21,903 nucleotides of DNA. Origin: Bigelowiella natans CCMP2755. Lineage: Eukaryota; Cercozoa; Chlorarachniophyceae. The DNA lies in NCBI GenBank assembly GCA_000320545.1, contig ADNK01000201.1, forward strand, positions 1 to 21,903. Reading direction: 5' to 3'. The position numbers and the translations under genes are program-made. The notes under the pieces are model-generated. The model was not told the origin of the DNA, did not search any database, and was given only the letters and a program-made list of their open reading frames with translations. Every line of letters begins with the position of its first letter. The stretch's first letter is position 1. Of the stretch, positions 21,617-21,903 are shown piece by piece.

Positions 21617-21903
21617 ATTCACCCCGCATCCCCCCCCCCCCCGCCATCTTTCTCTTATCTATCTACCTAATTCCCCCCTTTCCGCCTTGTTTTCCTTCTT
21701 CCTACCCCGTCTTTCTCTTCTCTCACGACAACAACAAACATGCACAACAGAAACAAAAGGACCAGGCATTACCGAGAGACTATGTGGCCGGCTGACAGAT
21801 TCGTGGGCGAAGACACAACTGGAAATCCTCTCTCTACTTGCGGTGGGAGATGCCACGAAAGGGGGAAAGGGGGAGGGGGGGGCGGGGGGGACGACGACAA
21901 CAC
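17670..21903 (+). CDS. Piezo-like mechanosensitive channel, N-terminal part (continues past window)
   Basis: Exons: 17670-17752, 17853-17974, 18089-18130, 18237-18301, 18456-18512, 18643-18832, 18944-19110, 19333-19373, 19692-19732, 20047-20108, 20340-20422, 20591-20747, 21135-21194, 21366-21423, 21751-21903+. All phases close, giving about 460 residues so far. ATG context is AAAGATGG. Helices: about 8-24, 29-48, 53-76, then an amphipathic piece (83-103), then 104-123 opening with LPDVCIAVISLIS; after a polar loop, 170-195, 196-212, 213-238, an amphipathic piece with LDFQGYAS, and 269-285. Two four-helix units, each with an amphipathic segment before helix 4, match the Piezo blade repeat, as does the PD before helix 4. 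A long acidic/Gln-rich cytosolic loop (290-425) follows, and a new helix begins at the window edge. Piezo proteins are very large Ca2+-permeable stretch channels. No pore domain is visible here, so another large multi-pass protein remains possible. Confidence 0.62.
18835..18905. repeat. (AGT)n/(AGC)n microsatellite at a donor
   Basis: The donor GTACGAGTAGTAG at 18833 leads into AGT and AGC units in the intron 18833-18943. A frame reads it as an Ala/Val run, which is not coding. Confidence 0.85.
19575..19680. repeat. Long interrupted (CAT)n microsatellite
   Basis: About thirty-five ATC units with occasional ATT, TTG and TTC changes, in the intron 19374-19691. Poly-His/poly-Ser/poly-Ile frames here are artefacts. 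Confidence 0.9.
19833..19881. repeat. (TA)n microsatellite
   Basis: About twenty-four TA units in the intron 19733-20046. Confidence 0.9.
20748..21134. other. Intron with C/T-rich sequence
   Basis: A 387-nt stretch between exons 12 and 13 of the Piezo-like gene. It has several C-rich tracts, the longest at about 21077-21090, before the acceptor CTTCCAG. I see no further exon in it. Confidence 0.55.
21569..21616. repeat. (GAT)n microsatellite
   Basis: About sixteen GAT units with one GGC change, in the intron 21424-21750, followed by a C run at about 21630-21641. Confidence 0.9.

Overview
The window is nuclear DNA from a eukaryote, most likely a single-celled or algal protist. All five gene models are on the + strand. 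Four are cut into many small exons with GT-AG introns (48 to about 1200 nt), and the reading phase closes across nearly every junction. The DNA is crowded with microsatellites such as (CAT)n, (TA)n, (CA)n/(GT)n and (GA)n, and many introns carry a C-rich tract just before the 3' splice site. The short-chain dehydrogenase and the repeated modules in the large gene remind me of stramenopile algal proteins, but I cannot assign a lineage. I saw no bacterial-style operon, rRNA, tRNA or CRISPR array.

Layout. 1-104 is a homopolymer ladder that looks like poor-quality read ends, so the window probably starts at a contig edge. 105-892 is repeat-rich with no firm gene. 893-2528 is a tentative four-exon gene (297 aa). 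2941-5434 is a coiled-coil, charge-rich gene of unknown function (about 407 aa). 5711-13981 is a 19-exon gene for a protein of about 1128 aa. It has an N-terminal TPFG motif, two copies of a module built on NG-x-Y / VN-G / W, a Tudor-like patch, a proline-rich linker and a KOW-like C-terminal barrel. I know no named family for it. 13982-17669 is a microsatellite-poor block holding one two-exon gene, a short-chain dehydrogenase/reductase (324 aa). 17670 to the end is the 5' part of a multi-pass membrane protein whose helix pattern fits a Piezo-type mechanosensitive channel; it runs off the window.

Nothing shows that these genes act together. The most interesting items are the large unclassified modular protein, the Piezo-like gene, the hidden last exon of the dehydrogenase, the block with a different sequence texture around it, and microsatellites that begin exactly at 5' splice sites. 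Exons were assembled by hand from splice signals and phase, so individual boundaries, especially first and last exons, need transcript support.
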